From: Streptococcus thermophilus
Lineage (GTDB): Bacteria > Bacillota > Bacilli > Lactobacillales > Streptococcaceae
DNA length: 64,000 bases
Assembly: GCF_010120595.1 (NCBI RefSeq)
Contig: NZ_CP038020.1
Coordinates: 1,054,001 to 1,118,000 of the forward strand
Direction of reading: 5' to 3'
Shown: one piece after another, positions 39,534-47,462 of the stretch
Position numbering within the stretch: position 1 is the first letter of the stretch
Layout of the letters: each line of letters starts with the position of its first letter
Notes under the pieces: generated by a model
What the model was told of the DNA's origin: nothing
Seen by the model: only the letters and a program-made list of their open reading frames with translations
Databases searched by the model: none
Made by a program: the position numbers and the translations under genes

Positions 39534-40436
39534 ATGAACGAAATAGCATTATCAAATAATCTTTCTCAAATTGAGTTAGAGATAAAACACCATAAGCAAA
39601 TTGCTGGGCAATCAATTTGGGAAATTGGGAGAAGATTACAACACGTCAAAGAAAATAATCTCGTTCACGGAGATTTCGGAAAATGGCTAGATGACATAAA
39701 AATTTCACACAGTGAAGCTAGAAAGATGATGACGATAGCGAAACAACTCTCTTCAAATCGTTCAACGTTGAACGATTTAGGGACATCAGCCCTCTACTTA
39801 ATCGCAACACTTCCAGAGGAAGAGAAGCAAGAGCAAATTGAAAAGATTGAACAAGGAGAATCACCAACAGTCAGAGAATTGCAAGAGGTAAGACGTCGTC
39901 TCAAACTCAAAGACCAAGCACTGGAAGCGGTCAAGGGTGAATTGGAACGTGTCAAACGAACAAAGGTCACTGAAAAGGTAATTGAAAAGGAAATCATCCC
40001 ACAAGATTACCAAGCTACGCAAGACCTCAACAAACAACTACTAGGCAAAAATAAAGACCTAGCGGACGAGCTTGATTCAGTCAAAAGGAGCTTACGACTT
40101 AAGGAAGCATCTTATGAAATGCTCGAAAAAGAAACATCAGAAGCATTAGCCTTGAAAGAGTCTATTGAGCACTTACGAGCTGATAAGGAAAAGCTAGAAA
40201 ATAGCGTGACTAATATCTTTAATCTCAGTAAGCTTGTTACCAAGTTTGAAGACTTCTTTGACGAAGAAATGGCACCGCTCAGATTTAAAACGCTTATTCA
40301 AGGCATTGGAAAAGACGCTCAGATTGAAAAACTCAGAGATATCTTGACACTAACTGAAAATTGGCTAGACGAAATGAACAAGATTATCCCAGAGAATGGA
40401 AGAACAATTATAGAAGGAGAAATCATAAATGAGTAA
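39534..40436 (+). CDS. DUF3102-type phage protein with long coiled coil
   Basis: A 300-residue early protein. The first about 110 residues match the DUF3102 pattern: HKQIAGQSIWEIGRRLQHVK, HGDFGKWLDDI, SEARKMMTIAKQL. These are ParB/KilA-like phage proteins that often sit beside antirepressors. Residues 110-220 are a long, highly charged coiled coil (LEAVKGELERVKRTKVTEKV). Its stop overlaps the next gene by eight bases. Function unproven; a regulatory role is inferred from position. Confidence 0.65.
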   Translation: MNEIALSNNLSQIELEIKHHKQIAGQSIWEIGRRLQHVKENNLVHGDFGKWLDDIKISHSEARKMMTIAKQLSSNRSTLNDLGTSALYLIATLPEEEKQEQIEKIEQGESPTVRELQEVRRRLKLKDQALEAVKGELERVKRTKVTEKVIEKEIIPQDYQATQDLNKQLLGKNKDLADELDSVKRSLRLKEASYEMLEKETSEALALKESIEHLRADKEKLENSVTNIFNLSKLVTKFEDFFDEEMAPLRFKTLIQGIGKDAQIEKLRDILTLTENWLDEMNKIIPENGRTIIEGEIINE

Positions 40437-40977
40437 GAAGAAAAGTAAGAAAGACAACGTTCTTATCGAGACAGTAAAAATGCAAGGCGAACAAGCTATG
40501 CAACTCGTCAAACAAGCGAAATTTAACCAAAACTTATTGGATGAAGTGATTGGTTTGAAAGACGAAATGGATAGAAATGTTAGAAAGACTAATCAAAAGC
40601 TAACTGACATTGAGTTGCTTGTCGAAGAAGTCAACAAGAAAGTCCATATTGATGACGGTGAAGCTACGAAAATCAAAAGCATTGTTTTCCGAAAAGCTGG
40701 CGTGTTTGCTGACTTCTACTTTGAAGAACAGAAAACACATCCAAGTGATAACTTGTTCGCATCTAAGAAGGGGCAATTTATTCGCTTGATGTACTCACGC
40801 TTGAAGAAAGCTTTTAACGTCACAAAATACACTAACATCAAGCACGTTGACGCTGAGAAGGCAGTTAAGTTTTTGGAAGATTTATCTTACGACGATTTTA
40901 CAAAATTTGAAATTCGTGAGACACCAAAACAAAAAGAGCTTATCGCTCTAGAAAAAGGATTTAAAGAAATCGGGTAA
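40429..40977 (+). CDS. Putative antirepressor with ORF6C-like C-terminus
   Basis: A 182-residue protein. A Lys-rich start and coiled coil (residues 15-65) are followed by a C-terminal domain of about 110 residues (IKSIVFRKAGVFADFYFEEQ, RLMYSRLKKAFNVTKYTNI) that resembles ORF6C domains at the end of phage antirepressors. It lacks an N-terminal BRO or AntA part; the upstream DUF3102 protein may supply that function. It overlaps the upstream gene, so it is co-translated. Confidence 0.55.
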   Translation: MSKKKSKKDNVLIETVKMQGEQAMQLVKQAKFNQNLLDEVIGLKDEMDRNVRKTNQKLTDIELLVEEVNKKVHIDDGEATKIKSIVFRKAGVFADFYFEEQKTHPSDNLFASKKGQFIRLMYSRLKKAFNVTKYTNIKHVDAEKAVKFLEDLSYDDFTKFEIRETPKQKELIALEKGFKEIG

Positions 40978-40982
40978 CGTTT

Positions 40983-41252
40983 ATGGAAATTACTTACAAA
41001 CCAGTCGGAGTTAACGAGACCGCTGAGTGGGGGGACTACGACCACCTCATGCAGCGGTGGGAAGGTCTAGGAAAGTCAATGGCAAAGAACCTCATTCGAG
41101 AAATGAGGGACAACAAAGACTTCAAAAACTATGTAGTAAACCCAACGCACAAACTGGTTTTCATCAACTATGAAGGGTTTAAGTCCTTCATAGAGTGGAA
41201 AACTAGAAACAGATTCAAGGAGAAAAAACATGGCAAACAATCATCATATTAG
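40983..41252 (+). CDS. Small phage DNA-binding-like protein
   Basis: 89 residues; the core HLMQRWEGLGKSMAKNLIRE, VNPTHKLVFINYEGFKSFIE and a basic Lys/Arg-rich end recall DUF771/excisionase-like phage proteins with a winged-helix fold. I do not recognise it firmly. An excisionase or early regulator role is possible. Its 3' end overlaps the next gene by 23 bases. Confidence 0.5.
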   Translation: MEITYKPVGVNETAEWGDYDHLMQRWEGLGKSMAKNLIREMRDNKDFKNYVVNPTHKLVFINYEGFKSFIEWKTRNRFKEKKHGKQSSY

Positions 41253-41538
41253 AAGTTTGGTAGCTTGTGCTATCCAATTCAAAAAAGATTTTGACAAGAT
41301 GGAAGGTGGCATCCCTGCTCTCGACAATATTACGGAGTTAATCCTCTACATCAATCAGACGATGGTTTTGTCTGACAAAGTCAAGAGCAAACTCGATGAC
41401 ATCGACACAAAATGTCTGATTTACAGAGATGTCTGCAGAAAACCAGACATCTCAGACAGCAAACGCAGAGATCTATTTAAAGATGTAGCAATCGATTTTA
41501 TTGCTACATCAAGAAAGCACAATATTTTAGATCTTTAG
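41230..41538 (+). CDS. Hypothetical phage early protein
   Basis: 102 residues, helical, soluble, with a Lys/Asp-rich C-terminal half (KSKLDDIDTKCLIYRDVCRK, SKRRDLFKDVAIDFIA). No family recognised. It starts inside the previous gene after AAGGAGAAAA. It is the last gene before the first long inverted repeat. Confidence 0.6.
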   Translation: MANNHHIRSLVACAIQFKKDFDKMEGGIPALDNITELILYINQTMVLSDKVKSKLDDIDTKCLIYRDVCRKPDISDSKRRDLFKDVAIDFIATSRKHNILDL

Positions 41539-41546
41539 AAAAATAT

Positions 41547-41657
41547 CCCTAACCGTAGCGATGGGCTAGTGAGGAACTTAAAAAGTACCAACGATTGACA
41601 TTTATATACCTCCTTAACATATATAAAAGTCTCACTAGTCCATTGGTGCGGTTAGGG
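41547..41657. repeat. Long inverted repeat 1 (27-base arms, 57-base loop)
   Basis: Arms 41547-41573 and 41631-41657 pair as nine outer base pairs (CCCTAACCG with CGGTTAGGG), then TAGC with GGTG (one G-G mismatch), then 14 further pairs. The AT-rich loop contains ATACCTCCTTAA. The arms are G+C-richer than the surroundings. It begins nine bases after a stop codon and ends 18 bases before the next ATG. A second element of the same design is at 42129-42265. I interpret it as a structured RNA or cruciform. Confidence 0.85.
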
Positions 41658-41675
41658 TAAGAGAAAGGAATTTAA

Positions 41676-41939
41676 ATGGCAAATATTGAATACAAGAAAA
41701 TTCAAACTGTTCTAGGGAATAACTGGCACGTCGTTGTCGACGACGACTGGTTGTTTTATCCATGCGGAAAAGATTTAGATGAAGTGAAAAAATTCGTTAA
41801 AATCTTTGAATATGAAATCGTTGAAAAACGATATAGCGAAGAAAACTATGGTTTGGGATTCTATATCTGCGGATACAACGGGGACGCTCAAAATCGTTTA
41901 TGCGATAAATGGGCAGAACGTGGTGTCCATGTATTTTAA
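41676..41939 (+). CDS. Hypothetical phage protein
   Basis: 87 residues, soluble, with many aromatic residues: KIQTVLGNNWHVVVDDDWLF, FYPCGKDLDEVKKFVKIFE. It ends in a Gly/Trp-containing tail. No family recognised. A GAAAGGAA box precedes the ATG. It lies between the two long inverted repeats, together with the next small gene. Confidence 0.6.
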   Translation: MANIEYKKIQTVLGNNWHVVVDDDWLFYPCGKDLDEVKKFVKIFEYEIVEKRYSEENYGLGFYICGYNGDAQNRLCDKWAERGVHVF

Positions 41940-41957
41940 TAAAAGAGGAGAAACAAA

Positions 41958-42116
41958 ATGAAAATTTTTAACTGGATTTGGTCAAACAAGAAAACAGAAA
42001 CAGTAGAAGTCCCAAAGTGGACGTCATGGGAAGAAAATGAACGCAAATACGAAGCACGCCAAGCGTATGAGCGCCAGCAAGTAGCAAAAATGCGAGCTGA
42101 AAATAAACAATACTAG
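41958..42116 (+). CDS. Small hypothetical phage protein
   Basis: A 52-residue protein after a good AGAGGAG box. It begins MKIFNWIWSNKK and has a long charged helix (WEENERKYEARQAYERQQVA). It has no membrane segment beyond the amphipathic Trp-rich start. It occupies the interval between the two inverted repeats with the 87-residue gene. Confidence 0.6.
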   Translation: MKIFNWIWSNKKTETVEVPKWTSWEENERKYEARQAYERQQVAKMRAENKQY

Positions 42117-42128
42117 TATTTAAACCGT

Positions 42129-42265
42129 TTCAATCCGTAGCCACTCCCCGATGTACGGAGTGCAACTAAATACCCCAAAATATAAATAAAATAAATATAA
42201 ACAAAAAATACCTTCTTGAAAATTCAATATTTACGAAGTACGTCGGGGGATGGGTGCGGATTGAA
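42129..42265. repeat. Long inverted repeat 2 (28-base arms, about 81-base loop)
   Basis: Arms 42129-42156 and 42238-42265. The outer stem is TTCAATCCG with CGGATTGAA, then TAGC against GGTG as in repeat 1, then an inner GC-rich stem (CACTCCCCGATGTAC with GTACGTCGGGGGATG). The very AT-rich loop contains ATACCTTCTTGAA. The stem sequences differ from repeat 1, but CCGTAGC, GGTGCGG and the ATACCTYCTTRA loop segment are shared and in the same order. Confidence 0.85.
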
Positions 42266-42277
42266 CGCGCTAAAAAA

Positions 42278-42308
42278 ACACGGGTAATTGCCCGTGTCGT
42301 AAAAAAAA
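42278..42308 (-). terminator. Hairpin with leftward terminator character
   Basis: ACACGGG and CCCGTGT form a perfect 7-bp stem with a six-base loop. A7 precedes it, so a leftward transcript would end in T7. Rightward it is followed by A, so it is not a rightward terminator. It lies between inverted repeat 2 and the replisome organizer gene. Confidence 0.6.
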
Positions 42309-42332
42309 CATTCTATGGAGATTATAACATAA

Positions 42333-43181
42333 ATGACTAAGAATAAAACTAAAACTAAAGTCTATTTTTGGCTTAAATTTGATAAAAAATTCTTTGACAA
42401 CTTGTTTATTAAACGACTTAGGAACATGAGCGGTGGCTATGCAATGACCGTAATTTATATCCGACTCATGCTTGAGAGTTTAGAAACTGATTGCGTTCTG
42501 TATTATGAAGGCTATTTGGACAACTTAATTCAAGAGCTAGCACTTAAGTTAGATGTTAGCGAGGATGATGTCAACATGACAATGGCTTACTTTACAAAAT
42601 GTGGTCTTATCCAAATCGACACAGACGGAAATGCTAAATTTCCGCAAGCTGAAGCTTTGCTCGAACAAGAAACAAACTGGGCACGATACCAGCGAGAGAA
42701 TCGAAAAAAAAAAGTTGGACAAATTCCAACCAAATTGGACAATGTCCAGCCGATGTCCAACCAGTGTCCAACAGAGATAGAGATAGAGAAAGAGAAAGAT
42801 ACAGAGTTAAAAATAGATATAGAGACAGAAGTAGAAGCAGAGAGTAGAAAGCCATCTTCTGCTGCTGATGGTCAATCTGATTTAAATATCTTTGAATACT
42901 ATCAAGAAAGGATTGGGCCACTAGATGGCTATCAAATGGAAAAACTAAAAGATTACATTGATTTAGATAAGATGGAAACCATGTTAGTCAAACGTGCCAT
43001 AGATAGAGCGGCTGACAATTCTAAACGCTCTTTTGGATATATCAATTCTATCTTAAAATCTTGGGCACAGAATGGAATCAAAACAATTGCCCAACAAGAC
43101 GAAGAACAGCGAAGTTTTGAGGGCCGTAAGAATAACGACAACCAAACCGCTAAATTTGGACCAGCTTGCAGTAAGTATTAA
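42333..43181 (+). CDS. Phage replisome organizer (DnaD-like)
   Basis: 282-residue replication initiator. The N-terminal domain KVYFWLKFDKKFFDNLFIKRL and the winged-helix region (VIYIRLMLESLETD, LKLDVSEDDVNMTMAYFTK) match the phage replisome-organizer N-terminal family. A Glu/Ile/Lys-rich low-complexity linker follows at residues 145-175. The C-terminal part (FEYYQERIGPL…SFGYINSILKSWAQNGI) is DnaD-domain-like. Repeated TGTCCA/TTGGACA motifs lie within the gene at 42715-42771, a likely origin. The DnaC-like loader follows 12 bases on. Confidence 0.88.
   Translation: MTKNKTKTKVYFWLKFDKKFFDNLFIKRLRNMSGGYAMTVIYIRLMLESLETDCVLYYEGYLDNLIQELALKLDVSEDDVNMTMAYFTKCGLIQIDTDGNAKFPQAEALLEQETNWARYQRENRKKKVGQIPTKLDNVQPMSNQCPTEIEIEKEKDTELKIDIETEVEAESRKPSSAADGQSDLNIFEYYQERIGPLDGYQMEKLKDYIDLDKMETMLVKRAIDRAADNSKRSFGYINSILKSWAQNGIKTIAQQDEEQRSFEGRKNNDNQTAKFGPACSKY
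42715..42771. repeat. Iteron cluster, candidate phage replication origin
   Basis: In 57 bases: TTGGACA at 42715 and 42735, and TGTCCA(A) at 42743, 42754 and 42765. The pair at 42735-42748 forms the palindrome TGGACAATGTCCA. It is followed by a purine-rich GAGATA/GAGAAA tract (42773-42800) and lies inside the initiator gene, the usual place for lactococcal and streptococcal phage origins. Confidence 0.7.
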
Positions 43182-43193
43182 GGAGTCACTTCT

Positions 43194-43976
43194 ATGAGTT
43201 TAGAACAGACAGCTAGACAGATGCGACAGCTATATATGACTACTAGTGATAAATACTGCGAGAAGCACAATCGAAACTTTGTCACTATTCAGCTACCAAA
43301 CAGCAAGCCATACACTGTATGTGAGACGTGCCATCGTGAAGAGCAAGAGCGACAGAATTCTATTAAAGCACAAGAACAGTTTGAGCGTGAGCAAGAGCAG
43401 AAACGTCTATACTTCCTAAAAGATTTCAGTTTGATGGATGATGATTTGAGAAGTGCCAGCTTTGAAAATTACCACGCTATTACTAAAGAGCAAAAAGAAG
43501 ACCTAAAGAACGTTAGAGGTCAACTAAAGGGATACCTAGACGGACTTGACTACAATATCGTCCTCATCGGTGATACTGGTGTCGGTAAGAGCCATCTAGC
43601 CTATTCAGCGCTTAAGGCCTTATCAGACCACACTAAGAAGATGGGGTTATTCATCAACGTTGTCGACTTGCTAGCCAAAATCAAGGAAGATTTCAGCCTA
43701 GAAGCAGAATACATCAGACGTATATCTGAATCTGAGTGGCTTGTATTGGATGATGTGGGCACTGAAAAAGTAACAGAGTGGTCTAGCGGTATCTTATACA
43801 GCATATTGAACAAGCGCACAAAGACAATCATAACGACAAACTTAAGCCCACAGGACATCATGGGCACATATGGTAAACGTGTATATTCAAGGATTTTCAA
43901 GAAGACTGGACTGGGAACTACTAACGAACACGTTTACAAGTTTAAAACACAGCAAGACAAGAGGATGATGCTATGA
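43194..43976 (+). CDS. DnaC/IstB-like helicase loader ATPase
   Basis: 260 residues. The N-terminal region carries four Cys/His that look like a zinc site (YCEKHN, VCETCHREE). The AAA+ domain has Walker A IGDTGVGKSHLA near residue 128, Walker B EWLVLDDVGTE and a sensor 1 TIITTNLSP. It should load the host or phage replicative helicase together with the organizer upstream. Its end overlaps the next gene by four bases (ATGA). Confidence 0.92.
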   Translation: MSLEQTARQMRQLYMTTSDKYCEKHNRNFVTIQLPNSKPYTVCETCHREEQERQNSIKAQEQFEREQEQKRLYFLKDFSLMDDDLRSASFENYHAITKEQKEDLKNVRGQLKGYLDGLDYNIVLIGDTGVGKSHLAYSALKALSDHTKKMGLFINVVDLLAKIKEDFSLEAEYIRRISESEWLVLDDVGTEKVTEWSSGILYSILNKRTKTIITTNLSPQDIMGTYGKRVYSRIFKKTGLGTTNEHVYKFKTQQDKRMML

Positions 43977-44155
43977 CAGAAACAGAAGTTAAACTAAAGC
44001 TCTTTGAGGACTACGAGCGTATTAATGGGCTTGTAGTATCAGAAGGGCACAAACAGAAAATGATGGATGAATTAGATTTATACTCATTCATCAGTAAAAT
44101 CAACGAATATATGTATTTTGCTAAGAAATCAACGCAGATTTTTAGCCAACACTAG
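43973..44155 (+). CDS. Hypothetical phage protein
   Basis: 60 residues, helical and charged (LKLFEDYERINGLVVSEGHK). No family recognised. It starts by ATGA overlap with the helicase-loader gene, so it belongs to the replication transcript. Confidence 0.55.
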   Translation: MTETEVKLKLFEDYERINGLVVSEGHKQKMMDELDLYSFISKINEYMYFAKKSTQIFSQH

Positions 44156-44280
44156 AAAACCCTTCTAAAATCGATTTTAAGGCGTGTGTCTTGCTAGTTA
44201 GTATAAATAGACTAGTAAACCGTTAAAATTGTACTACACCCCATTAAATTGAGAATTAAGGGCATAGAAAGGGAGACAAC
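44156..44280. other. Non-coding gap in the replication module
   Basis: 125 bases without a gene. TAAAATCGATTTTA near 44166-44179 is a perfect palindrome, flanked by CCTT and AAGG. CTAGT and ACTAG bracket a TATAAAT box near 44195-44212. It may hold an internal promoter for the recombination genes, but nothing here is certain. Confidence 0.4.
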
Positions 44281-44937
44281 ATGGAAGAAATGACGTTTAC
44301 TGAATTGCAACAAAAAATGCAGCTTGAGAAAAAGAAAGAAGGATCTGCAAAGTACGCTTCAAGGCACGTTGAAGACATTTATAACGTCTTTAAAAATTTG
44401 AAATCGAACTGGAACGTAGTAGTAAATTATGAACTTGTTGAATTTTCTGGAAAGACTTTCATCAAGGCGATTGCAACAGCATCTAACAAAGATGAAAAAG
44501 TGCAAGCACAAGCGTTTGCAGAGTTGTCTCCAGTGCCGATTTTGAAAACGCGCAACGGAGAGTTAAAGCAAATGAATGAGCCTCAGTGGGTAGGAGCTGT
44601 ACAATCTTATGCTGGAAAGTATGCCTTGCAAGCATTATTTGCAATCGGAGAGGAAGATGTTGACCACTTCGAAGTGGCAGAACAGAGTATGAGACCAAAC
44701 CAGAATCACAATCAAATGCAAAGCCATCAACAAGCTAATTATATCAACCAGCAACAGCACAATCAGATTAATCAACTAATTGATGAGTTAGCGAAGGTAA
44801 CAGGTCAACCGGTTGAAACCGTGGCCCGTTACTATTTGGGAAAGTATAAGCTAAACAATTTTAGCGAATTGTTGACGACTGGGTTCGATATTTTAGCGAA
44901 CGACATTCAAGATAAAATAAAACAACGGAAGGGTTAA
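44281..44937 (+). CDS. erf: ERF-family single-strand annealing protein
   Basis: A 218-residue recombinase of the Erf/RecT type that anneals ssDNA during phage recombination and replication. The conserved core is seen in KYASRHVEDIYNVFKNLKS, SFAEL-like AQAFAELSPVP, then EPQWVGAVQSYAGKYALQAL with the Gly-Lys-Tyr-Ala-Leu signature and an acidic IGEEDVD turn. A His/Gln/Asn-rich linker leads to a C-terminal helical tail. It is the first gene of the recombination cluster with DUF1351, SSB and RusA. Confidence 0.9.
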   Translation: MEEMTFTELQQKMQLEKKKEGSAKYASRHVEDIYNVFKNLKSNWNVVVNYELVEFSGKTFIKAIATASNKDEKVQAQAFAELSPVPILKTRNGELKQMNEPQWVGAVQSYAGKYALQALFAIGEEDVDHFEVAEQSMRPNQNHNQMQSHQQANYINQQQHNQINQLIDELAKVTGQPVETVARYYLGKYKLNNFSELLTTGFDILANDIQDKIKQRKG

Positions 44938-44939
44938 AT

Positions 44940-45899
44940 ATGAAAGACATTACCAATAATTTTCTTAAAACTATAGAGCCAAAATACACGCCAGGAACAA
45001 TTAGATTTGATTTTGAAGCGTTTGATAAAGCTATACAAAAGGCAGTCAGTGAGCTATCTAATGAGCAGCTCGATGGCTTGGAATATAACGAGATCAAGAA
45101 AGAAATCACGCGCTACAAATCTCTTTACGACAATTTAGAAAGAAAACGCAAAGATATCTCAAAAGTATATAAGAATCCGCTTGTTGAATTTGAGGCGAAT
45201 TTGAAGAAATCATACACACCATTAAAGGGACTTCTCAACACTTTGAGAGAAAAGCGGGATGAGATTGAAGAGCATCAAAAAATGCTCAGAGTTGACCATG
45301 TTAGATACGTTTTTGAAGAAAAGTGCGAACTTGCTGGGCTTGATAAGGATACGTTTAAAGAAAAGTATAATGACTTCTCTTTGAAAGGCTGTTTCAGAAC
45401 TAACAAGATTGAACTTAAAAAGGAAACAGTGGAAAAGATTGATACCCTTATTTTGGCCGAGTATGACCGACTTGAGGAATACAAGGCAAATATCGACATG
45501 ATTAAGGAACATACTCATGAGTATGAGCTACCAGCTGCCCCGTATGTCAGAGAGTTGCAAAATGGTACACCGTTTGTTGAAGTTTTGAGACAGATGAAAA
45601 AAGACCGCGATACAGCTATCGAGGTCAAGCGACAAGCAGAGGCTAAAAAACAAGCAGAGGCCGAACACTTGGCAGAAATTGAAGCACTAGCTAAACAATC
45701 GGCTAGCGAGGATATTAAGGCAGTCAATGCCGAAACTGGTGAAGTTATCGAAGACATCAAACCAGTCGAAGAAGAATCTGTGAAACTTAGCGAGCCTTAC
45801 AAGGTTAACTTATCACTAACTTTTTGCAGGGGTGAAAAGCAATGGCATCAATTTGCTAAATTGCTGGAAGATAACTTTATAAACTATGAAATTTTATAA
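44940..45899 (+). CDS. DUF1351 phage protein
   Basis: 319 residues, largely coiled coil with a Lys/Glu-rich N-terminal half. The stretch [19 protein letters not shown] then [12 protein letters not shown] is the DUF1351 pattern, a family normally found between the annealase and SSB genes of Firmicute phages. A second coiled coil ([20 protein letters not shown]) precedes a small C-terminal domain ([20 protein letters not shown]). It is proposed to assist recombination; the activity is unknown. It follows erf by two bases. Confidence 0.82.
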   Translation: MKDITNNFLKTIEPKYTPGTIRFDFEAFDKAIQKAVSELSNEQLDGLEYNEIKKEITRYKSLYDNLERKRKDISKVYKNPLVEFEANLKKSYTPLKGLLNTLREKRDEIEEHQKMLRVDHVRYVFEEKCELAGLDKDTFKEKYNDFSLKGCFRTNKIELKKETVEKIDTLILAEYDRLEEYKANIDMIKEHTHEYELPAAPYVRELQNGTPFVEVLRQMKKDRDTAIEVKRQAEAKKQAEAEHLAEIEALAKQSASEDIKAVNAETGEVIEDIKPVEEESVKLSEPYKVNLSLTFCRGEKQWHQFAKLLEDNFINYEIL

Positions 45900-45919
45900 T
45901 TTTTAAGAGGAGAAAAAAC

Positions 45920-46384
45920 ATGATTAACAATACAGTTTTAGTTGGAAGATTAACTAAAGACCCAGAGTTTAAATACACAGGTAGCAACATCGCAGTCGCA
46001 TCTTTCAGTCTTGCGGTTAACCGTAATTTTAAAGACGCTAACGGAGAGCGTGAAACTGACTTTATTAACTGTGTCATTTGGCGACAACAGGCTGAAAATT
46101 TGGCTAACTGGGCCAAAAAAGGGGCATTGATTGGCATTACTGGACGCATTCAAACACGTAGCTACGAGAATCAGCAAGGTCAACGAGTATATGTGACAGA
46201 AGTTGTCGCTGAAAATTTTCAAATGCTAGAAAGTCGTGCAGCTCGTGAGGGTGGCAATGCTAATGGTGGTTATAATCAACAACCGCAACAGCAAGCACCA
46301 AACAATTCAAGAGAAAGTAGCCCATTCGGCCCATTCGGGGGTAGAAATCCTATGGACATCAGTGATGATGGCCTACCATTCTAA
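45920..46384 (+). CDS. ssb: Phage single-stranded DNA-binding protein
   Basis: 154 residues. OB fold from [20 protein letters not shown] through [20 protein letters not shown] and [21 protein letters not shown] Gly/Asn/Gln-rich tail ends in the acidic tip DISDDGLPF that recruits replication partners. It is shorter than host SSB in the linker, as usual for phage copies. Confidence 0.95.
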   Translation: MINNTVLVGRLTKDPEFKYTGSNIAVASFSLAVNRNFKDANGERETDFINCVIWRQQAENLANWAKKGALIGITGRIQTRSYENQQGQRVYVTEVVAENFQMLESRAAREGGNANGGYNQQPQQQAPNNSRESSPFGPFGGRNPMDISDDGLPF

Positions 46385-46393
46385 TATACTGCT

Positions 46394-46855
46394 ATGAAGA
46401 TGATTTTAAATATAGATCCCAAACCTCAAACGAGACCACGTTTCAGTAAGTTTGGGACTTATGAAGACCCTAAAATGAAAGCGTGGAGACGCGAATGTTC
46501 ACAGCTCATTGAGCAAGAATATGACGGACAATTCTTCGATGGACCAATCTCGGTAGATGTCACGTTTTACATGAAAGCACCCTTGAACGTATCAAAAAAG
46601 CCAACGCCAAAAGCTAGAGCTAAAACGTGGGATGCATTCAAGAAATTCATGGCTGAAAAACTTTGGCATATCAGAAAGCCAGATATTGATAATCTTGTCA
46701 AATCACTTTTTGATAGTATCTCAAACGCTGGATACAACAAATTGGACAAGAAGGGTATTGTTTGGACGGATGATAGTATCGTTTGCAAATTGAGCGCACA
46801 GAAACGATATAGTGAAAATCCACGTATTGAATTTGAAATCAAGGAGCTGGAATGA
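46394..46855 (+). CDS. rusA: RusA-like Holliday junction resolvase
   Basis: 153 residues. The catalytic Asp set is in RKPDIDNLVKSLFDSI and VWTDDSIVCKLSAQK, and PKPQTRPRFS is the typical start. It resolves recombination or replication junctions before packaging. The start context is poor; the second Met (MILNIDPKP, six bases on) is possible. The stop overlaps the next ATG by four bases. Confidence 0.9.
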   Translation: MKMILNIDPKPQTRPRFSKFGTYEDPKMKAWRRECSQLIEQEYDGQFFDGPISVDVTFYMKAPLNVSKKPTPKARAKTWDAFKKFMAEKLWHIRKPDIDNLVKSLFDSISNAGYNKLDKKGIVWTDDSIVCKLSAQKRYSENPRIEFEIKELE

Positions 46856-47091
46856 AAAGCAAAGTTAAGGATAAGTTGGTTGGCATCTATGCACCAGGTC
46901 ATTACGATCATACTAGCGTGCTAGAGCAGACGCAAGAGTTTGATAGATGGTTTTTAGAAAACCACGAAGACATAGACTTAATCAGCGATAAGTTAGGAAT
47001 TAGTACAAATAAACTCAACAGGATACTGACGCTAGAGAAGTTACCAGATGATGAATTACTAAAGGAGATGGGAGAATTATGCAGAAAGTAA
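46852..47091 (+). CDS. Small phage protein with HTH-like segment
   Basis: 79 residues; DLISDKLGISTNKLNRILTL looks like a helix-turn-helix. It starts by ATGA overlap with rusA. No family name assigned. It may be a regulator within the early transcript. Confidence 0.55.
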   Translation: MKSKVKDKLVGIYAPGHYDHTSVLEQTQEFDRWFLENHEDIDLISDKLGISTNKLNRILTLEKLPDDELLKEMGELCRK

Positions 47092-47252
47092 AGGAATATG
47101 CTCTTTATAAAGGAGATGAACTACTGGCTATGGGCACGAAACGTGAGATTGCTAAGCAGTTAGGAATTTCAGTGCGTTCCGTTACTTGCTACGGAACACC
47201 GTCATACGCAAAAAGAACAAGTGAAAACGCAAAGAGATTAGTAGAGTTATGA
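47079..47252 (+). CDS. Small HTH-like phage protein
   Basis: 57 residues. GTKREIAKQLGISVRSVTCY is a clear helix-turn-helix-like segment followed by the GTPSYAKR turn seen in many small phage proteins of this type. It starts 13 bases before the previous stop, after a GGAG box, and ends in an ATGA overlap. Confidence 0.65.
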   Translation: MQKVKEYALYKGDELLAMGTKREIAKQLGISVRSVTCYGTPSYAKRTSENAKRLVEL

Positions 47253-47410
47253 AATACAAAGTTATTACATATTATGACCACATTGAAGATGATGTAGAAA
47301 TTTATTATAACAAGGATAATGCTCTCAATAGAGTGCATCATTTGAGAGGTGTTAAATATAGAAATTCGAGAATGTATACAGTAGAGATGAAAGAGGAAGC
47401 AGATGAATAA
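47249..47410 (+). CDS. Small hypothetical phage protein
   Basis: 53 residues beginning MKYKVITYYDHIEDDVEIYY, rich in Tyr and acidic residues and ending EMKEEADE. Overlapping starts and stops on both sides place it in the same polycistron. Function unknown. Confidence 0.55.
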   Translation: MKYKVITYYDHIEDDVEIYYNKDNALNRVHHLRGVKYRNSRMYTVEMKEEADE

Positions 47411-47462
47411 ACAGGAAGCGATTGAGAAGATCGAGAATGCAAACGAAGAGGTAGAAAAATGA
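47403..47462 (+). pseudogene. N-terminal stub of a DUF1642 gene
   Basis: Only 19 codons (MNKQEAIEKIENANEEVEK). The first 22 bases match, with one difference, the start of the DUF1642 gene at 48504 (ATGAATAARCAGGAAGCGAT). The frame ends at a TGA overlapping the next ATG. It appears to be a recombination remnant. Confidence 0.6.

Noticed and set aside
42278..42308. Hairpin ACACGGG/CCCGTGT as a rightward terminator of the early transcript
   Set aside because: It is followed by A, not T, in the rightward direction; only the leftward reading has a T tail.
42773..42830. GAGATA/GAGAAA tract as a separate microsatellite or CRISPR-like repeat
   Set aside because: Units are irregular and stay in frame in the initiator gene; it is better seen as part of the origin and linker. 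No CRISPR array was seen anywhere in the window.
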